Assembly: GCF_016863035.1 (NCBI RefSeq)
Contig: NZ_BOOC01000042.1
Location: 24,652-88,651 of the forward strand
Source: Microbispora corallina
Lineage (GTDB): Bacteria; Actinomycetota; Actinomycetes; Streptosporangiales; Streptosporangiaceae
Length of the DNA stretch: 64,000 nucleotides
Reading direction: 5' to 3'
In this document: piece after piece, positions 1 to 11,788 of the stretch
Layout of the letters: every line of letters starts with the position of its first letter
Numbering within the stretch: the first letter of the stretch is position 1
Notes under the pieces: generated by a model
Seen by the model: only the letters and a program-made list of their open reading frames with translations
Told to the model about the DNA's origin: nothing
Databases searched by the model: none
Program-made: the position numbers and the translations under genes

Positions 1-2
1 GG

Positions 3-1232
3 CAGCAGTTCGTGACGCTCAGATATCTCGGGAACAGGCCGCCGGAGAAGGGCATCGTCGTCGGCGCCCGGATCAACGGGACGTACGAGATCTACCACCT
101 CTTCCCGCTCGGCGAGGAGGAGAACACCCTCGACGCCGTCCAGCGGATGCTGATCGGCGCGGGCGCGGCGCTCGTGCTGCTGCTCGCCGGCATCGCCTCC
201 CTGGTCACCCGCCAGGTCGTCACGCCCGTACGGCTGGCCAGGCAGGCGGCCGAGCGTCTCGCCGCGGGACGCCTGGAGGAACGGCTCAAGGTGCGCGGCG
301 AGGACGACCTCGCCCGGCTCGCCACCTCGTTCAACGAGATGGCCTCGACGCTGGCCGTCAAGATCCACCAGTTGGAGGAGCTGTCCCAGGTGCAGCGGCA
401 GTTCGTGTCCGACGTCTCCCACGAGTTGCGCACGCCGCTCACGACCGTCCGGATGGCCGCCGACCTGCTGTACGAGGGCCGCGAGGGCTTCGACCCGATG
501 GCCGCCCGGTCCGCCGAGCTCATGCAGGCCCAGCTCGAACGGTTCGAGTCGATGCTCGCCGACCTGCTGGAGATCAGCCGGTACGACGCGGGCGCCGCCA
601 CCCTCGACATCGAGTCGGTCGACATGCGCGACGTCGTCCTGCGGGCCGTGGGCGACTCCGAGGCGCTGGCCGAGCGGCAGGCGACCCGTTTCGAGCTGCG
701 CCTGCCCAGTGAGCCGTGCGTGGCCGAGGTGGACAGCCGTAGGGTCGAGCGCATCCTGCGCAACCTGCTGTTCAACGCCATCGAGCACGGCGAGGGCAGG
801 GACGTCGTCGTCACGCTCGGAGCCGACCGCGACGCCGTCGCCGTGGCCGTGCGGGACCACGGGGTGGGGCTGAAGCCGGGCGAGGAGACGATGGTCTTCG
901 ACCGCTTCTGGCGGGCCGACCCGTCCCGCGCCCGGACGATCGGCGGCACCGGTCTCGGCCTCGCCATCTCCCGCGAGGACGCGATGCTCCACGGCGGATG
1001 GCTGCAGGCCTGGGGCTCGCCGGGGGAGGGCAGCCAGTTCCGGCTGTCGCTGCCCCGCCTCGCGGGCGCGCCGCTGAAGGGCTCGCCGCTGCCGCTCGTG
1101 CCGCCGGAGGTCGAGATGCGGCGCACCTGGCGCAGCCACGTCACCCCGGTCCTGTCCCCGGCCGTCGCCGTCGCCGAGGCCGGGATGCGGGTCAGGGAGA
1201 ACGCCGACGCGGGCGGTTTCGATGGCGACTGA
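3..1232 (+). CDS. mtrB: MtrB sensor histidine kinase (5' end outside window)
   Basis: The reading frame is open to the left edge, so this is the C-terminal ~409 residues of a membrane histidine kinase. In order it shows the end of an extracytoplasmic sensor region, one hydrophobic helix (around the LLLAGIASLV stretch), a HAMP linker, the HisKA box with the phosphorylated His in VSDVSHELRTPL, and a HATPase domain with N box (NLLFNAIEHG), G1 (DHGVGL) and G2 (GGTGLGLAIS). The MtrAB system controls cell-wall and division/development genes in actinobacteria. The call rests on these domains and on lpqB following immediately with an 11-bp overlap, the classic mtrA-mtrB-lpqB order; mtrA would lie just outside the window. 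The C-terminal tail after the ATPase domain is variable. Confidence 0.95.
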   Translation, partial: QQFVTLRYLGNRPPEKGIVVGARINGTYEIYHLFPLGEEENTLDAVQRMLIGAGAALVLLLAGIASLVTRQVVTPVRLARQAAERLAAGRLEERLKVRGEDDLARLATSFNEMASTLAVKIHQLEELSQVQRQFVSDVSHELRTPLTTVRMAADLLYEGREGFDPMAARSAELMQAQLERFESMLADLLEISRYDAGAATLDIESVDMRDVVLRAVGDSEALAERQATRFELRLPSEPCVAEVDSRRVERILRNLLFNAIEHGEGRDVVVTLGADRDAVAVAVRDHGVGLKPGEETMVFDRFWRADPSRARTIGGTGLGLAISREDAMLHGGWLQAWGSPGEGSQFRLSLPRLAGAPLKGSPLPLVPPEVEMRRTWRSHVTPVLSPAVAVAEAGMRVRENADAGGFDGD

Positions 1233-3054
1233 GCCGCGCTCTCCGAGGCGGACCGGCACGGTGCACGGCCGTCGCGCCGCGTATCGCCTGCCGCGGCCCC
1301 GGCTCGCCGTCGCCGGCGTGGCCGTCGTGCTGCTGTCCGGCGGCGCCGGGTGCGCCGTCGTCCCCACGAGCAGCAGTCCGCGCGCCGCCGAGGAGAACAG
1401 CGGCAGGGACACGCTCATCCAGCCGTACGTCCGCATGATCGCCACACCGCCCCGGGCGAACGCGCTCCCCGAGGAGATCGTCAAGGGCTTCCAGGCGGCG
1501 ATGGCGAGCTTCGACGACTCCCGCCTCCGGATCGCGCGGACGTACCTGACGCCGTCGACCGCGAGCAGGTGGAACCCGCTCAAGGAGACCGAGGTCTACG
1601 AGGGCAAGCTGGAGCCCGACCGGTCCGCCTACCCGAAGAACGCGACGAGCGTGACGATCCCGCTGAAGGGCCGGCTGGTCGCCACGATCGACCCCCAGGG
1701 GCGGTACCACGCGGTGTCGGGCCCCCTCGACCAGGCGTTCACGCTGGTCAAGGTCCAGGGGCAGTGGCGCATCGACGCGCCGCCAGACGTCCGCTTCCTG
1801 TCCAGCGACGACGTGAAGCGGGCCTACCGTCCCGTGGACCTGTGCTACCCGTCCGCGACCCCGTCGCCGGGGCTCGTCGTCGACCGGGTGTGGGTGCCGA
1901 TCGAGCCGAGCCGCGGCGTGCCCGAGACCCGCGTCCGCCGCCTCCTGGACGGTCCCACGGACGCGGTCAGGGACGCGGTGACGACCGCCTTCCCGTCCGG
2001 CACCGACCTCAACCAGATCACCGTCGAGGGCGACACGGTCGTGGTCGACTTCACCGCGGCCATCGAGTCGGTCCAAAGCGACCGGATCGAGACGATGAAG
2101 GCCCAGCTCGCCTGGACCCTCGGTGAGCTGGCCGCCGGCCGGAACATCGAGATCCGGGTGAACGGCGAGCCGTTCCGGGACACGGGGCTCAGGTTCCGGC
2201 CGGGCGACTACGCCAGGTTCGACCCGAACGTCCTGACCAGCTCCGCCCAGATCTACTACATGCGGGACGGCAAGCTCCAGCAGGCGCAGGAGAAGGAGAA
2301 GAGCGGCGGCCTGCCCGTCGCCGGCGCGGCCGGCGAGCAGGACGTGAAGTTCACCGACCCCGCGGTGTCGAGCGACTACACGCCCAGGGTCGCCGCCATC
2401 GTGAACGGCGACGGCGTGTACGTCACCGCCATGTCCAAGGGCAGCCCCTGGCGGCGCGTCATCACCGGCAAGAAGCTGACCGCCCCCTCCTGGGACCGGT
2501 ACGGCCAGGTGTGGACGGCCGAGCCGTACGGGCTGCAGCAGACGCGGGTCTGGCAGTCCGACGGCGGGCCGGCGCGCAAGGTGCTGATCCCGGAGGAGCT
2601 CGCGACCTCGCACGTCTCAGCGTTGCGCGTCTCCCGTGACGGCGCCCGGGTCGCCGTCATCACGGACGAGGGGCTCGGGACCACGGTCAAGGTCGGCACG
2701 ATCGTCCGCATCGGCGGCCAGGCCAAGATCGACGACATGCAGACGCTCGTCGACGCCCGCGACGAGCAGAAGATCGTCAACATCGCCTGGCAGGACGCGG
2801 CCGACCTGCTCGTGCTGTCGGAGGGCAAGAGCGGCCAGGAGCTCACGACCTGGTCGGTCATGGAGGGCAAGATCGACCCCGACGCGCCCAGCAAGCCCGA
2901 CACGAACGCGAAGATCGACTCGCTCTCCGCCGCCCCCGGCCACGTGCTGGCCGGGGAGGAGGACGGCACGGTGCTGAACTACAGCATCGACAAGAAGGAC
3001 TGGACCCCGGTCGCCAAGGACGGCGCCCGCACTCCGGTCTACCCCCTCGGCTGA
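1222..3054 (+). CDS. lpqB: Lipoprotein LpqB (GerMN domain, beta-propeller)
   Basis: 610-residue exported lipoprotein. An Arg-rich N-terminus is followed by a hydrophobic segment and a lipobox-like GGAGC with Cys44; the -3 position is Gly rather than Leu, so the lipobox is slightly degenerate. A GerMN-type domain sits around residues 200-330 (GPTDAVRDAV, TVVVDFTAAIES). A beta-propeller-like C-terminal half carries repeated DGARVAVI-type blades. LpqB binds and modulates the extracellular part of MtrB. The ATG start overlaps the mtrB stop by 11 bp, which implies translational coupling. Length is usual for the family. Confidence 0.93.
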   Translation: MATEPRSPRRTGTVHGRRAAYRLPRPRLAVAGVAVVLLSGGAGCAVVPTSSSPRAAEENSGRDTLIQPYVRMIATPPRANALPEEIVKGFQAAMASFDDSRLRIARTYLTPSTASRWNPLKETEVYEGKLEPDRSAYPKNATSVTIPLKGRLVATIDPQGRYHAVSGPLDQAFTLVKVQGQWRIDAPPDVRFLSSDDVKRAYRPVDLCYPSATPSPGLVVDRVWVPIEPSRGVPETRVRRLLDGPTDAVRDAVTTAFPSGTDLNQITVEGDTVVVDFTAAIESVQSDRIETMKAQLAWTLGELAAGRNIEIRVNGEPFRDTGLRFRPGDYARFDPNVLTSSAQIYYMRDGKLQQAQEKEKSGGLPVAGAAGEQDVKFTDPAVSSDYTPRVAAIVNGDGVYVTAMSKGSPWRRVITGKKLTAPSWDRYGQVWTAEPYGLQQTRVWQSDGGPARKVLIPEELATSHVSALRVSRDGARVAVITDEGLGTTVKVGTIVRIGGQAKIDDMQTLVDARDEQKIVNIAWQDAADLLVLSEGKSGQELTTWSVMEGKIDPDAPSKPDTNAKIDSLSAAPGHVLAGEEDGTVLNYSIDKKDWTPVAKDGARTPVYPLG

Positions 3055-3171
3055 CCGCCGCCCCGCGAAGTTCTCCGCGCTGCGAGGGCGCCCGCGAGCG
3101 CCGCCCCGAAGCCGGCGGCCGCCGGTCCGCGGAGGCGCGGAAATGTCGGCGGCGGCTGGCAGGGTGGGGTC

Positions 3172-4095
3172 GTGCTGGCGGCGATGCTCGACCTCGTGCT
3201 CCCGCCCCGGTGCGCCGGATGCGGCGAGCCGGGGTCCGTGACCTGCCGCGTGTGCGCGACGGGACTGTCTCGCGACCCTGAGCCCCGGCCGCCCCACCCA
3301 CCGCCGGACGGGCTGCCCGAGTGCTGGTCCGGGACCACGTACGAGGGGGCGGCCCGCCGCGTGATCCTCGCGTACAAGGAGCGCGGCCGCACGTCGCTCG
3401 CGCCGTTCCTGGGCGCCTGCCTGGCCGCGACCGCCCTCGCGGCGCTGCGCTCGCCCGGCGGCCCGTCCGGTCCAGGCGTTCCGGTTGCGGCCGGCATCGC
3501 CGGGGCGATCGGAGGAGCACGGCGTCCCGGCCCGATCGCCGGGCCGGCGCTGCGGCCGCTTGAGCCGTCCGGTCCGGTGGCGCGGGCGGGGTCGTTCGGG
3601 CCAGTCGTCCCGTTCCGGGCGGCGGGGCCGGTCGTGCTGGTGCCGGTCCCGAGCGCGCGGGCGGCCACGCGCAGGCGCGGGCACGACCCCGTGCGCGCGC
3701 TCGCGACCGTCGCCGCGCGCGAGTTGAGCGGCCGCGGCGTCCCCGCCGTCGCCGTGCCCCTGCTCCGGCAGGCGAGGCGGGTGGCCGACCAGGCGGGCCT
3801 GAGCGCCGCGCAGCGGGCCGCCAACCTGTCCGGGGCCTTCCAGGCAGCCCCCGGCGTCGCGGCCCTCCACGCGCCTCCTCACGCCCGCGCGGAGGCGGCG
3901 GTGGGCGGCCGGGGTGGCGAGCCGGTGGTGGTGCTGGTGGACGACGTGGTGACGACCGGCACCACGCTGGCGGAGGCGGCCCGGGCGATCACCGCCGCGG
4001 GCGTCCCGGTGCCGCTCGCGATCACGGTGGCGGCCACGCCGCGAAGGGCCGCGACACGCCGGGGCGTCGGGCGGGCCAATCATTACGCAGCGTAA
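3172..4095 (+). CDS. ComF-family phosphoribosyltransferase-like protein
   Basis: 307 residues, GTG start. The N-terminus has a double CxxC zinc-ribbon (CAGC...CRVC, residues about 15-30). The C-terminus has the phosphoribosyltransferase PRPP loop VVVLVDDVVTTGTTLAEAA (about residues 251-270) and the preceding VPVPSARAATRRRGHDPV strand typical of ComF/GntX proteins. ComF proteins are linked to DNA uptake in naturally competent bacteria; their role in actinobacteria is not settled. The middle (residues about 95-150) is an unusually long Gly/Ala/Pro-rich insert, which makes the protein longer than the common ~240 residues. It lies between lpqB and hpf, its usual actinobacterial position. Confidence 0.85.
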   Translation: MLAAMLDLVLPPRCAGCGEPGSVTCRVCATGLSRDPEPRPPHPPPDGLPECWSGTTYEGAARRVILAYKERGRTSLAPFLGACLAATALAALRSPGGPSGPGVPVAAGIAGAIGGARRPGPIAGPALRPLEPSGPVARAGSFGPVVPFRAAGPVVLVPVPSARAATRRRGHDPVRALATVAARELSGRGVPAVAVPLLRQARRVADQAGLSAAQRAANLSGAFQAAPGVAALHAPPHARAEAAVGGRGGEPVVVLVDDVVTTGTTLAEAARAITAAGVPVPLAITVAATPRRAATRRGVGRANHYAA

Positions 4096-4618
4096 AGATC
4101 GGGGCAAATGGCCGTGTGGCCGTCAGGACGTACATTCGTCACCCGGCCCGGCGATTCGCCTGGTGAGGCCGTCCATCTCGCTGTGGCGCCGCGCCTTCCG
4201 CAATCCAGCCACGAATTTTCCCCCGATTCGTCCAAGCTCCGGATCACGCAAAGTGATCGTTTAGCCGATCTCCTGGCTGACATTCGTGCCGCCAACGACT
4301 AGCGTTCAGACATGGCACCCGTTCGGGTCCGTGGTTGCGCCGGGCCGACTCCGCTCCGGAGTCCGGCCTGGCTAGCCGATGCCAGCCGCAGGCGAAACGG
4401 CCCACGTAAGGCGACTCTTGGTCGACCGATCACGGTGCGGCTTAGAGGTAAGTCCTGCCCTCCCGGGGGTCCAGATGTCCCCCGCCAGAGGAGAAGGGCA
4501 GTAGTGGCGAGTGAGCTGCGAACCCCTCAGCAGGCGGATGTGGGGACGAAGACCAGGTCGGCCGGACGGGTGCTACGAGCGCCGAACACGACAGTCGATG
4601 TCTGAAGGGGGGCTTTGC
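4096..4618. other. 523-bp region between comF and hpf without a convincing gene
   Basis: Two short open frames here (4108-4302 and 4312-4605) have no recognisable domain or ribosome-binding site, and the second runs into the hpf leader. A small perfect hairpin (GACTCCG, loop CTC, CGGAGTC; 4347-4363) is followed by a CTGGC...GCCAG repeat (4368-4385). These could end comF or belong to a long hpf leader. No known riboswitch class was recognised. Confidence 0.4.
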
Positions 4619-5290
4619 GTGGAAATCATTGTCAAGGGACGGCACACCACCGTGAGTGACCGGTTCCGCGACCATGTCTCGACGAAGCTGGCCAAGATCC
4701 AACGACTGGATAACAAGCTGATCCGCGTGGACGTGGAGGTCTCGAAGGATCCCAACCACCGCATGAGCGGCCAGCGCGAACGAGTGGAGCTGACGATCCA
4801 CTCCCGCGGCCCCGCCATCAGAGCGGAGGCCTGCGCGGACGACCGGTTCTCCGCGCTCGACATCGCACTCGGGAAGCTGGAGGAGCGCCTGCGGCGGCTG
4901 CGTGACCGACGCAAGATCCATCACGGCAAGAGCTGCCCCCCCTCGGTGGCGGAGATCACCGCGGTGGTCGAGAGCGAGCAGGAGGTCGCCTGGCCGGCGG
5001 CTGCGCCGGTCGAGGCGCTGTCCGCGGCGGAGATCAGCGCCGAGATCCACGAGGAGCCGGGCGAGCACGCCGAACCCATCGTCCCCATCGAGATGGACGG
5101 GGACGGACCGCTGGTCGTCCGCGAGAAGTTCCACAAGGCCGACCCGATCACGATCGACCAGGCGCTCCTGGAGATGGAGCTCGTGGGCCACGACTTCTTC
5201 CTCTTCCGCGACAAGGAGGGTGGCCTGCCGAGCGTCGTCTACCGGCGCCGCGGCTACAACTACGGCGTGCTGAGGCTCGTCGAGGGTTAG
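4619..5290 (+). CDS. hpf: Long-form ribosome hibernation promoting factor
   Basis: 223 residues from GTG 4619, chosen because GAAGGGGGG (4604-4612) is well placed before it and the conserved N-terminus EIIVKGRHTTVSDRF begins there; an in-frame ATG at 4598 is the alternative. The N-terminal S30AE/YfiA domain (residues 1-105) binds the 30S decoding region. A variable Ala/Glu-rich linker leads to the C-terminal dimerisation domain (about 165-223, VVREKFHKADPITIDQALLE and VVYRRRGYNYGVLRL) that pairs ribosomes into inactive 100S particles. This is the long HPF form typical of actinobacteria. A strong hairpin follows the stop. Confidence 0.95.
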   Translation: MEIIVKGRHTTVSDRFRDHVSTKLAKIQRLDNKLIRVDVEVSKDPNHRMSGQRERVELTIHSRGPAIRAEACADDRFSALDIALGKLEERLRRLRDRRKIHHGKSCPPSVAEITAVVESEQEVAWPAAAPVEALSAAEISAEIHEEPGEHAEPIVPIEMDGDGPLVVREKFHKADPITIDQALLEMELVGHDFFLFRDKEGGLPSVVYRRRGYNYGVLRLVEG

Positions 5291-5344
5291 GGTCCGGCCG
5301 GCCGGACCACGTCCGCGGGACTCTCTCGAGAGCCGTTTGAGGCC

Positions 5345-5371
5345 CCGGCCCGTGGGGAGTCCACGGGCCGG
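5345..5371 (+). terminator. Hairpin terminator after hpf
   Basis: A perfect 11-bp stem (CCGGCCCGTGG / CCACGGGCCGG) with a 5-nt loop (GGAGT) lies about 55 bp after the hpf stop and before the next gene. There is no clear T-run, which is common for high-GC actinobacterial terminators. Confidence 0.65.
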
Positions 5372-5458
5372 CGCGCCACGCGCGACGAAGATCCTCATTC
5401 GGCTGGAAGCCGTGTAATGATGGCGATCCAGCGTCCTTGGCCCCCGCAAGGAGGTTCC

Positions 5459-6163
5459 GTGACCCGACCCGACGAGGCGGCCCGACCGGCCACCCGCGGC
5501 GAGCCGATCCGTGTGCTGATCGTCGACGACCACGCGCTGATCCGCCGCAGCCTGGAGCTGGCGTTGGCCGCGGAGCCGGACATCGAGGTGGTGGGCGAGG
5601 CCGGCGACGGCCAGGAGGCGGTCGAACTCGCCGACAAGCTCATGCCGGACGTCGCGCTGATGGACGTCCGCATGCCGAAGAAGGACGGGATCGAGGCGAC
5701 CCGCAAGATCAAGGAGTCGGTGCCGAGCACCAGGATCATCATGCTGACGGTCAGCGACGAGGAGGAGGACCTCTTCGAGGCCATCAAGGCCGGCGCGACC
5801 GGATACCTGCTCAAGGACGTCCAGATCGACGAGGTGCCCGACGCCGTGCGCGGCGTCCACGAGGGGCAGTCCCTCATCAATCCCGCCATGGCGGCCAAGC
5901 TCATCAGCGAGTTCGCGAACATGAGCCGGAAGGAGGCCGAGCGGCCGCCGCAGCTGCCGGTCCCGCGGCTGACCGACCGGGAGATGGAGGTCCTCCGCCT
6001 GGTCGCGAAGGGCATGAACAACCGCGAGATCGCCAAGGACCTGTTCATCTCGGAGAACACGGTCAAGAACCACGTCCGGAACATCCTGGAGAAGCTCCAG
6101 CTGCACTCCCGGATGGAGGCCGTGGTCTACGCCGTCCGCGAGCGCCTCCTCGAGATCACCTGA
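5459..6163 (+). CDS. Orphan LuxR/NarL-family response regulator
   Basis: 234 residues from GTG 5459, chosen because AAGGAGG (5448-5454) precedes it at ideal spacing; a longer in-frame start at 5417 lacks such a site. The receiver domain (about 17-135) has the acidic pair VDD, the phospho-acceptor Asp69 in ALMDVRMP, and the conserved Thr and Lys (MLTVSD, LLKDV). The C-terminal LuxR-type helix-turn-helix (about 168-232) reads LTDREMEVLRLVAKGMNNREIA...SENTVKNHVRNIL. No histidine kinase gene is adjacent, so it is an orphan here; an equivalent regulator occupies this place between hpf and secA in Streptomyces. Its target genes cannot be deduced from the sequence. Confidence 0.92.
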   Translation: MTRPDEAARPATRGEPIRVLIVDDHALIRRSLELALAAEPDIEVVGEAGDGQEAVELADKLMPDVALMDVRMPKKDGIEATRKIKESVPSTRIIMLTVSDEEEDLFEAIKAGATGYLLKDVQIDEVPDAVRGVHEGQSLINPAMAAKLISEFANMSRKEAERPPQLPVPRLTDREMEVLRLVAKGMNNREIAKDLFISENTVKNHVRNILEKLQLHSRMEAVVYAVRERLLEIT

Positions 6164-6318
6164 CCGTCTCGGAGGCTTTCCCGGGATCGGCCGCCTGCCG
6201 TAGCGGGCCGTCCCGCAGAGGGCGCGGCCACTCCGGCCCGCCCCGGAATGACGCACCACTCCGGCCCGCCCGCGATGACGGGCGGTCGTTCCGGCCCGCG
6301 CAGGGACGTTCGGACGGC

Positions 6319-7527
6319 TCAGCCGGCGAGGGCGGCGCGTAAGGGGGCCTCGAGCTCGGGCGCGGCCACCCTCTCGACGCGGACGTCCGTGCAGCCCACC
6401 CAGCTCGCGGCCTCCCACAGGGCGTCGCGCATCCCCTCCACGGCCCGGGCCCGGCTCCCGCCCGGCTCGAACCCGACCTGGCGGGCGACGAGCGTCGTGC
6501 CCTCGCGGGCCGGATCGACCCGGCCGATGATCCGGCCGCCCGCCAGCACCGGCATCGCGAAGTAGCCGTGGACGCGTTTGTCCTTCGGCACGTACGCCTC
6601 GAGCCGGTGGTTGAGGCCGAAGATGCGCTCGGCGCGGGCCCGCTCCCAGATGAGCGAGTCGAACGGCGAGAGCAACGTGGTGCGGTGGCGGCCCCGCGGC
6701 TCGCTCTCCAGCGCGACGGGGTCGGCCCAGGCGTTGGGCCCGGGGGCGGCGGCCGACCGGCCGGCGCGGGGGACGGGCCATCCGGCGACCCGGACGGGCA
6801 CGAGCCCGGCGGCGCCGCTCAGCAGGGCCTCGTCGAGCATCGCCGCGTGTCTGCCCTTCACCCGCGTGAAGTCGACGAGGTCGGCGCGCGTCGCCACGCC
6901 CAGGGAGCGCCCGGCGATGGTCGTCAGCCCGGTCACGCCCTCGGCGTCCGGCAGGTCCCGGGCGAGCAGGTCGGCGGGCACCACCCGCTCAGCCAGGTCG
7001 TACACGCGCCGCCAGCCGACCCTCTGGGTGCAGACGACCTCGCCGATGTCGAGCAGGAACTCGATCGCGATCTTGGAGTCGGACCAGTCCCACCAGGGGC
7101 CGCCGTTCTTGGCGCCGCCGATGTCGGAGGTGGTGAGGGGGCCGTCGGAGCGCACCCGCTCCAGGACCTTGTCGACCGTGGGCGGCACCTCGTGCCAGCG
7201 GAACCGGCGCTCGCGGTAGGCCCGGCGGCGGAAGCCGTACAGCGGCCACTGCTCGATGGGCAGGACGCAGGCGGCGTGGCACCAGTATTCGAAGGCGCGG
7301 GCGGGCTCGTGCCAGTAGGCCCGCTCCACGGCGGCCCGCCCGACGGCGCCGAGGCGCGCGTACGCGACGAGCTCGTGGGAGCGAGCGAGCACGGAGATGG
7401 TGTCGAGCTGGACGGCCCCCACGCGGCGCAGCACGGCGGGGACGCCGCCGGTGCGCGCGCCCGCGCCGAGGAAGCCCTGGGCCCGCAGGACGATCCGGCG
7501 GGCCTCGTCGGCGGTCAGGTCGGTCAC
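6319..7527 (-). CDS. AlkZ/YcaQ-family DNA glycosylase-like winged-helix protein
   Basis: 402 residues from a GTG at 7527; a TTG at 7557 is the only longer option and neither has a clear ribosome-binding site. The protein matches the winged-helix family that includes YcaQ (AlkX) and AlkZ, which excise bulky alkylated bases and unhook interstrand crosslinks. The segment VGAVQLDTISVLARSHELV contains the Q-hydrophobic-D motif of the active site, the YcaQ-like variant rather than the QxQ of AlkZ. The conserved GRIIGRVDPAREG strand is near the C-terminus. It stands alone on the minus strand. Function is inferred from family; it could confer self-resistance or general crosslink repair. Confidence 0.8.
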   Translation of the reverse strand: MTDLTADEARRIVLRAQGFLGAGARTGGVPAVLRRVGAVQLDTISVLARSHELVAYARLGAVGRAAVERAYWHEPARAFEYWCHAACVLPIEQWPLYGFRRRAYRERRFRWHEVPPTVDKVLERVRSDGPLTTSDIGGAKNGGPWWDWSDSKIAIEFLLDIGEVVCTQRVGWRRVYDLAERVVPADLLARDLPDAEGVTGLTTIAGRSLGVATRADLVDFTRVKGRHAAMLDEALLSGAAGLVPVRVAGWPVPRAGRSAAAPGPNAWADPVALESEPRGRHRTTLLSPFDSLIWERARAERIFGLNHRLEAYVPKDKRVHGYFAMPVLAGGRIIGRVDPAREGTTLVARQVGFEPGGSRARAVEGMRDALWEAASWVGCTDVRVERVAAPELEAPLRAALAG

Positions 7528-7596
7528 GGAAGGGATGCTAGACCGAGTGACCGACAAAACGCCTACGGCGGTTCGTCACACCTCCAGAAGCCGCGC

Positions 7597-7860
7597 TCAG
7601 TGGTGGCGCTCCAGCGGCGAGTGGTGCTCCTGGACGGCGACCTGCCGGGGGGCGTCCACGATCACGTCGGAGAAGATGTCGAAGGCGAGGGCGAGCAGCG
7701 CGCCCACGGCGCAGATGCCCACCCCGATCCAGACGACCACCCAGTTCGGGCCGAGGGTCAGCGCGACGCCGCCGACGGCGAAGCCGATGAGGATGGTGGT
7801 GACGGCGAGCCAGGATTTGGCGCTTCCCGCGTGGCTGCCTTGGTGTCCGCTCTGTGCCAT
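7597..7860 (-). CDS. Small two-helix membrane protein (HGxxPAAW-like)
   Basis: 87 residues. The short N-terminus GHQGSHAGSAKSWLAV resembles the motif of the small actinobacterial HGxxPAAW (DUF6704-type) membrane proteins. Two hydrophobic segments follow (about 17-37 and 41-63), then a charged tail with His-rich ends. A TAGAAA box (complement of 7867-7872) sits six bases before the ATG with no ribosome-binding site, suggesting leaderless transcription. It is divergent from secA. Function is unknown. Confidence 0.75.
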   Translation of the reverse strand: MAQSGHQGSHAGSAKSWLAVTTILIGFAVGGVALTLGPNWVVVWIGVGICAVGALLALAFDIFSDVIVDAPRQVAVQEHHSPLERHH

Positions 7861-8079
7861 ACCCGTTTTCTACCTGATGGCCAGGCCGGGGGGCACATCG
7901 GGGGAACCTTCTGACCCTTTCAGGGCTTATGTGTTATCCGATTGTGCCGCGGCGCTCCGTCGATTGCGGGTGGCTGTGTCTGGTGATGGAACCGCCTACG
8001 ATGGCTAGCGGGGAAGTATGTCTCGTCCTCCCACCCCGGCGGAGCGGCCGGGGTAGACCTGCGAGGAGCTTTACTAAAA

Positions 8080-10881
<2,802 letters not shown>

Positions 10882-10892
10882 GCGACACCTAG

Positions 10893-10927
10893 GGAACCCC
10901 CGCCGGACCCCGTCCGGCGGGGGTTCC
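10893..10927 (+). terminator. Terminator hairpin after secA
   Basis: A perfect 15-bp stem (GGAACCCCCGCCGGA / TCCGGCGGGGGTTCC) with a 5-nt loop (CCCCG) starts 12 bp after the secA stop. It lies between the convergent secA and Rv3235-like genes, so it may serve both. Confidence 0.8.
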
Positions 10928-11004
10928 GCACGTCACGGCCGGTGCGGCCCACCCCAGGCGGCACGGCGGGATCGGTCGTCCGCCGGACCCCGCCCTCGCC
11001 GCGG

Positions 11005-11532
11005 TCAGGCGGTCTCGAACTCGGTGACCAGCCACTGCACGCCCTGCCGCTCCAGCCGTACGGCGAGCACCCGGCTGCGCGGCCCGCAGTGGACGAGCAG
11101 GCACATCTCCAGCACGCCCTCACGAGGACGCTGCACGTGGGGGAGGCCCACGAGCGGCGGCCGGGCCGTGTCGATCATCTTCCCGGCCCGGACCATCTCG
11201 CGGTAGGCCCGCTCGGTGAGCCTGCCCTGGACCGTCTCCGGCGGCCGCCGGCCTGCCAGGACCTCCGCCAGCGCCTGCCCGAGCCCGCGCAGGGCACGCT
11301 CGTCCGGCACCGCCCCCGGCCGCACACCGGGGAACCCCCGCATGGGCGGCCGCGCGACGGGAAGCCCCCGCAGACTCCCGGCGCCCGCCGGGGGGACGGC
11401 ACGCGGCGCGGGCTCGGGAGCCAGCGCGAGCGAGCCGTACGTCAGGGGCGGCCGGCCGGCGCGCTCGTCGTCGTAAGGCGGATCGGCCGGGGGCGCGGAA
11501 ACGAGCCTGGGCAGGGAGATCGGCTTGGGCAT
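11005..11532 (-). CDS. Rv3235-family (DUF6459) protein
   Basis: 175 residues from the ATG at 11532, preceded by ACGGAG at good spacing; the frame extends further upstream without a better start. The first ~95 residues are Pro/Ala/Gly-rich and disordered. The C-terminal ~80 residues hold the folded domain (ALAEVLAGRRPPETVQGRLTERAYREM...WLVTEFETA), recognisable as the small actinobacterial Rv3235 family that is usually found just after secA. Biochemical function is unknown. It converges with secA. Confidence 0.8.
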   Translation of the reverse strand: MPKPISLPRLVSAPPADPPYDDERAGRPPLTYGSLALAPEPAPRAVPPAGAGSLRGLPVARPPMRGFPGVRPGAVPDERALRGLGQALAEVLAGRRPPETVQGRLTERAYREMVRAGKMIDTARPPLVGLPHVQRPREGVLEMCLLVHCGPRSRVLAVRLERQGVQWLVTEFETA

Positions 11533-11730
11533 CGGGCACTCCGTCGTGAGATCGAAAACCTGACACGTAATAGAGATTCCGGTCAGCGGAGTTGATACCG
11601 CGACCGCCAACTTTGCCGTTCCGGTGGTCGATTCGACGCGATTTCCGGCTGAAGATCTCCGGCGGTTGGCGTGTTCCCCGGTCGTGTTTCCGTTCGTTTC
11701 CGTCGCGGCGCCGGGCGATTACCGGCGGCC

Positions 11731-11769
11731 GAAAAAGCGAGGGGGCGCCCGGGATCACCGGGCGCCCCC
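11731..11769 (-). terminator. Intrinsic terminator of the EIIC gene
   Basis: A perfect 12-bp stem (GGGGGCGCCCGG / CCGGGCGCCCCC, 11741-11769) with a 5-nt loop is followed, read on the minus strand, by TCGCTTTTTC. It begins about 20 bp after the EIIC stop. This is one of the few hairpins in the window with a real U-run. Confidence 0.85.
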
Positions 11770-11788
11770 ACTTGCTCGGTAGAGCGCG

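Noticed and set aside
4108..4302. 64-residue frame between comF and hpf
   Set aside because: No ribosome-binding site, no family, unconvincing composition.
4312..4605. 97-residue frame in the hpf leader
   Set aside because: Runs into the hpf ribosome-binding region and has no recognisable domain.
6229..6300. Three ~28-30 bp spaced repeats of a CTCCGGCCCGCC-like motif
   Set aside because: Short, imperfect and GC-rich, as expected by chance in this composition; not CRISPR-like because copies are too short and few.
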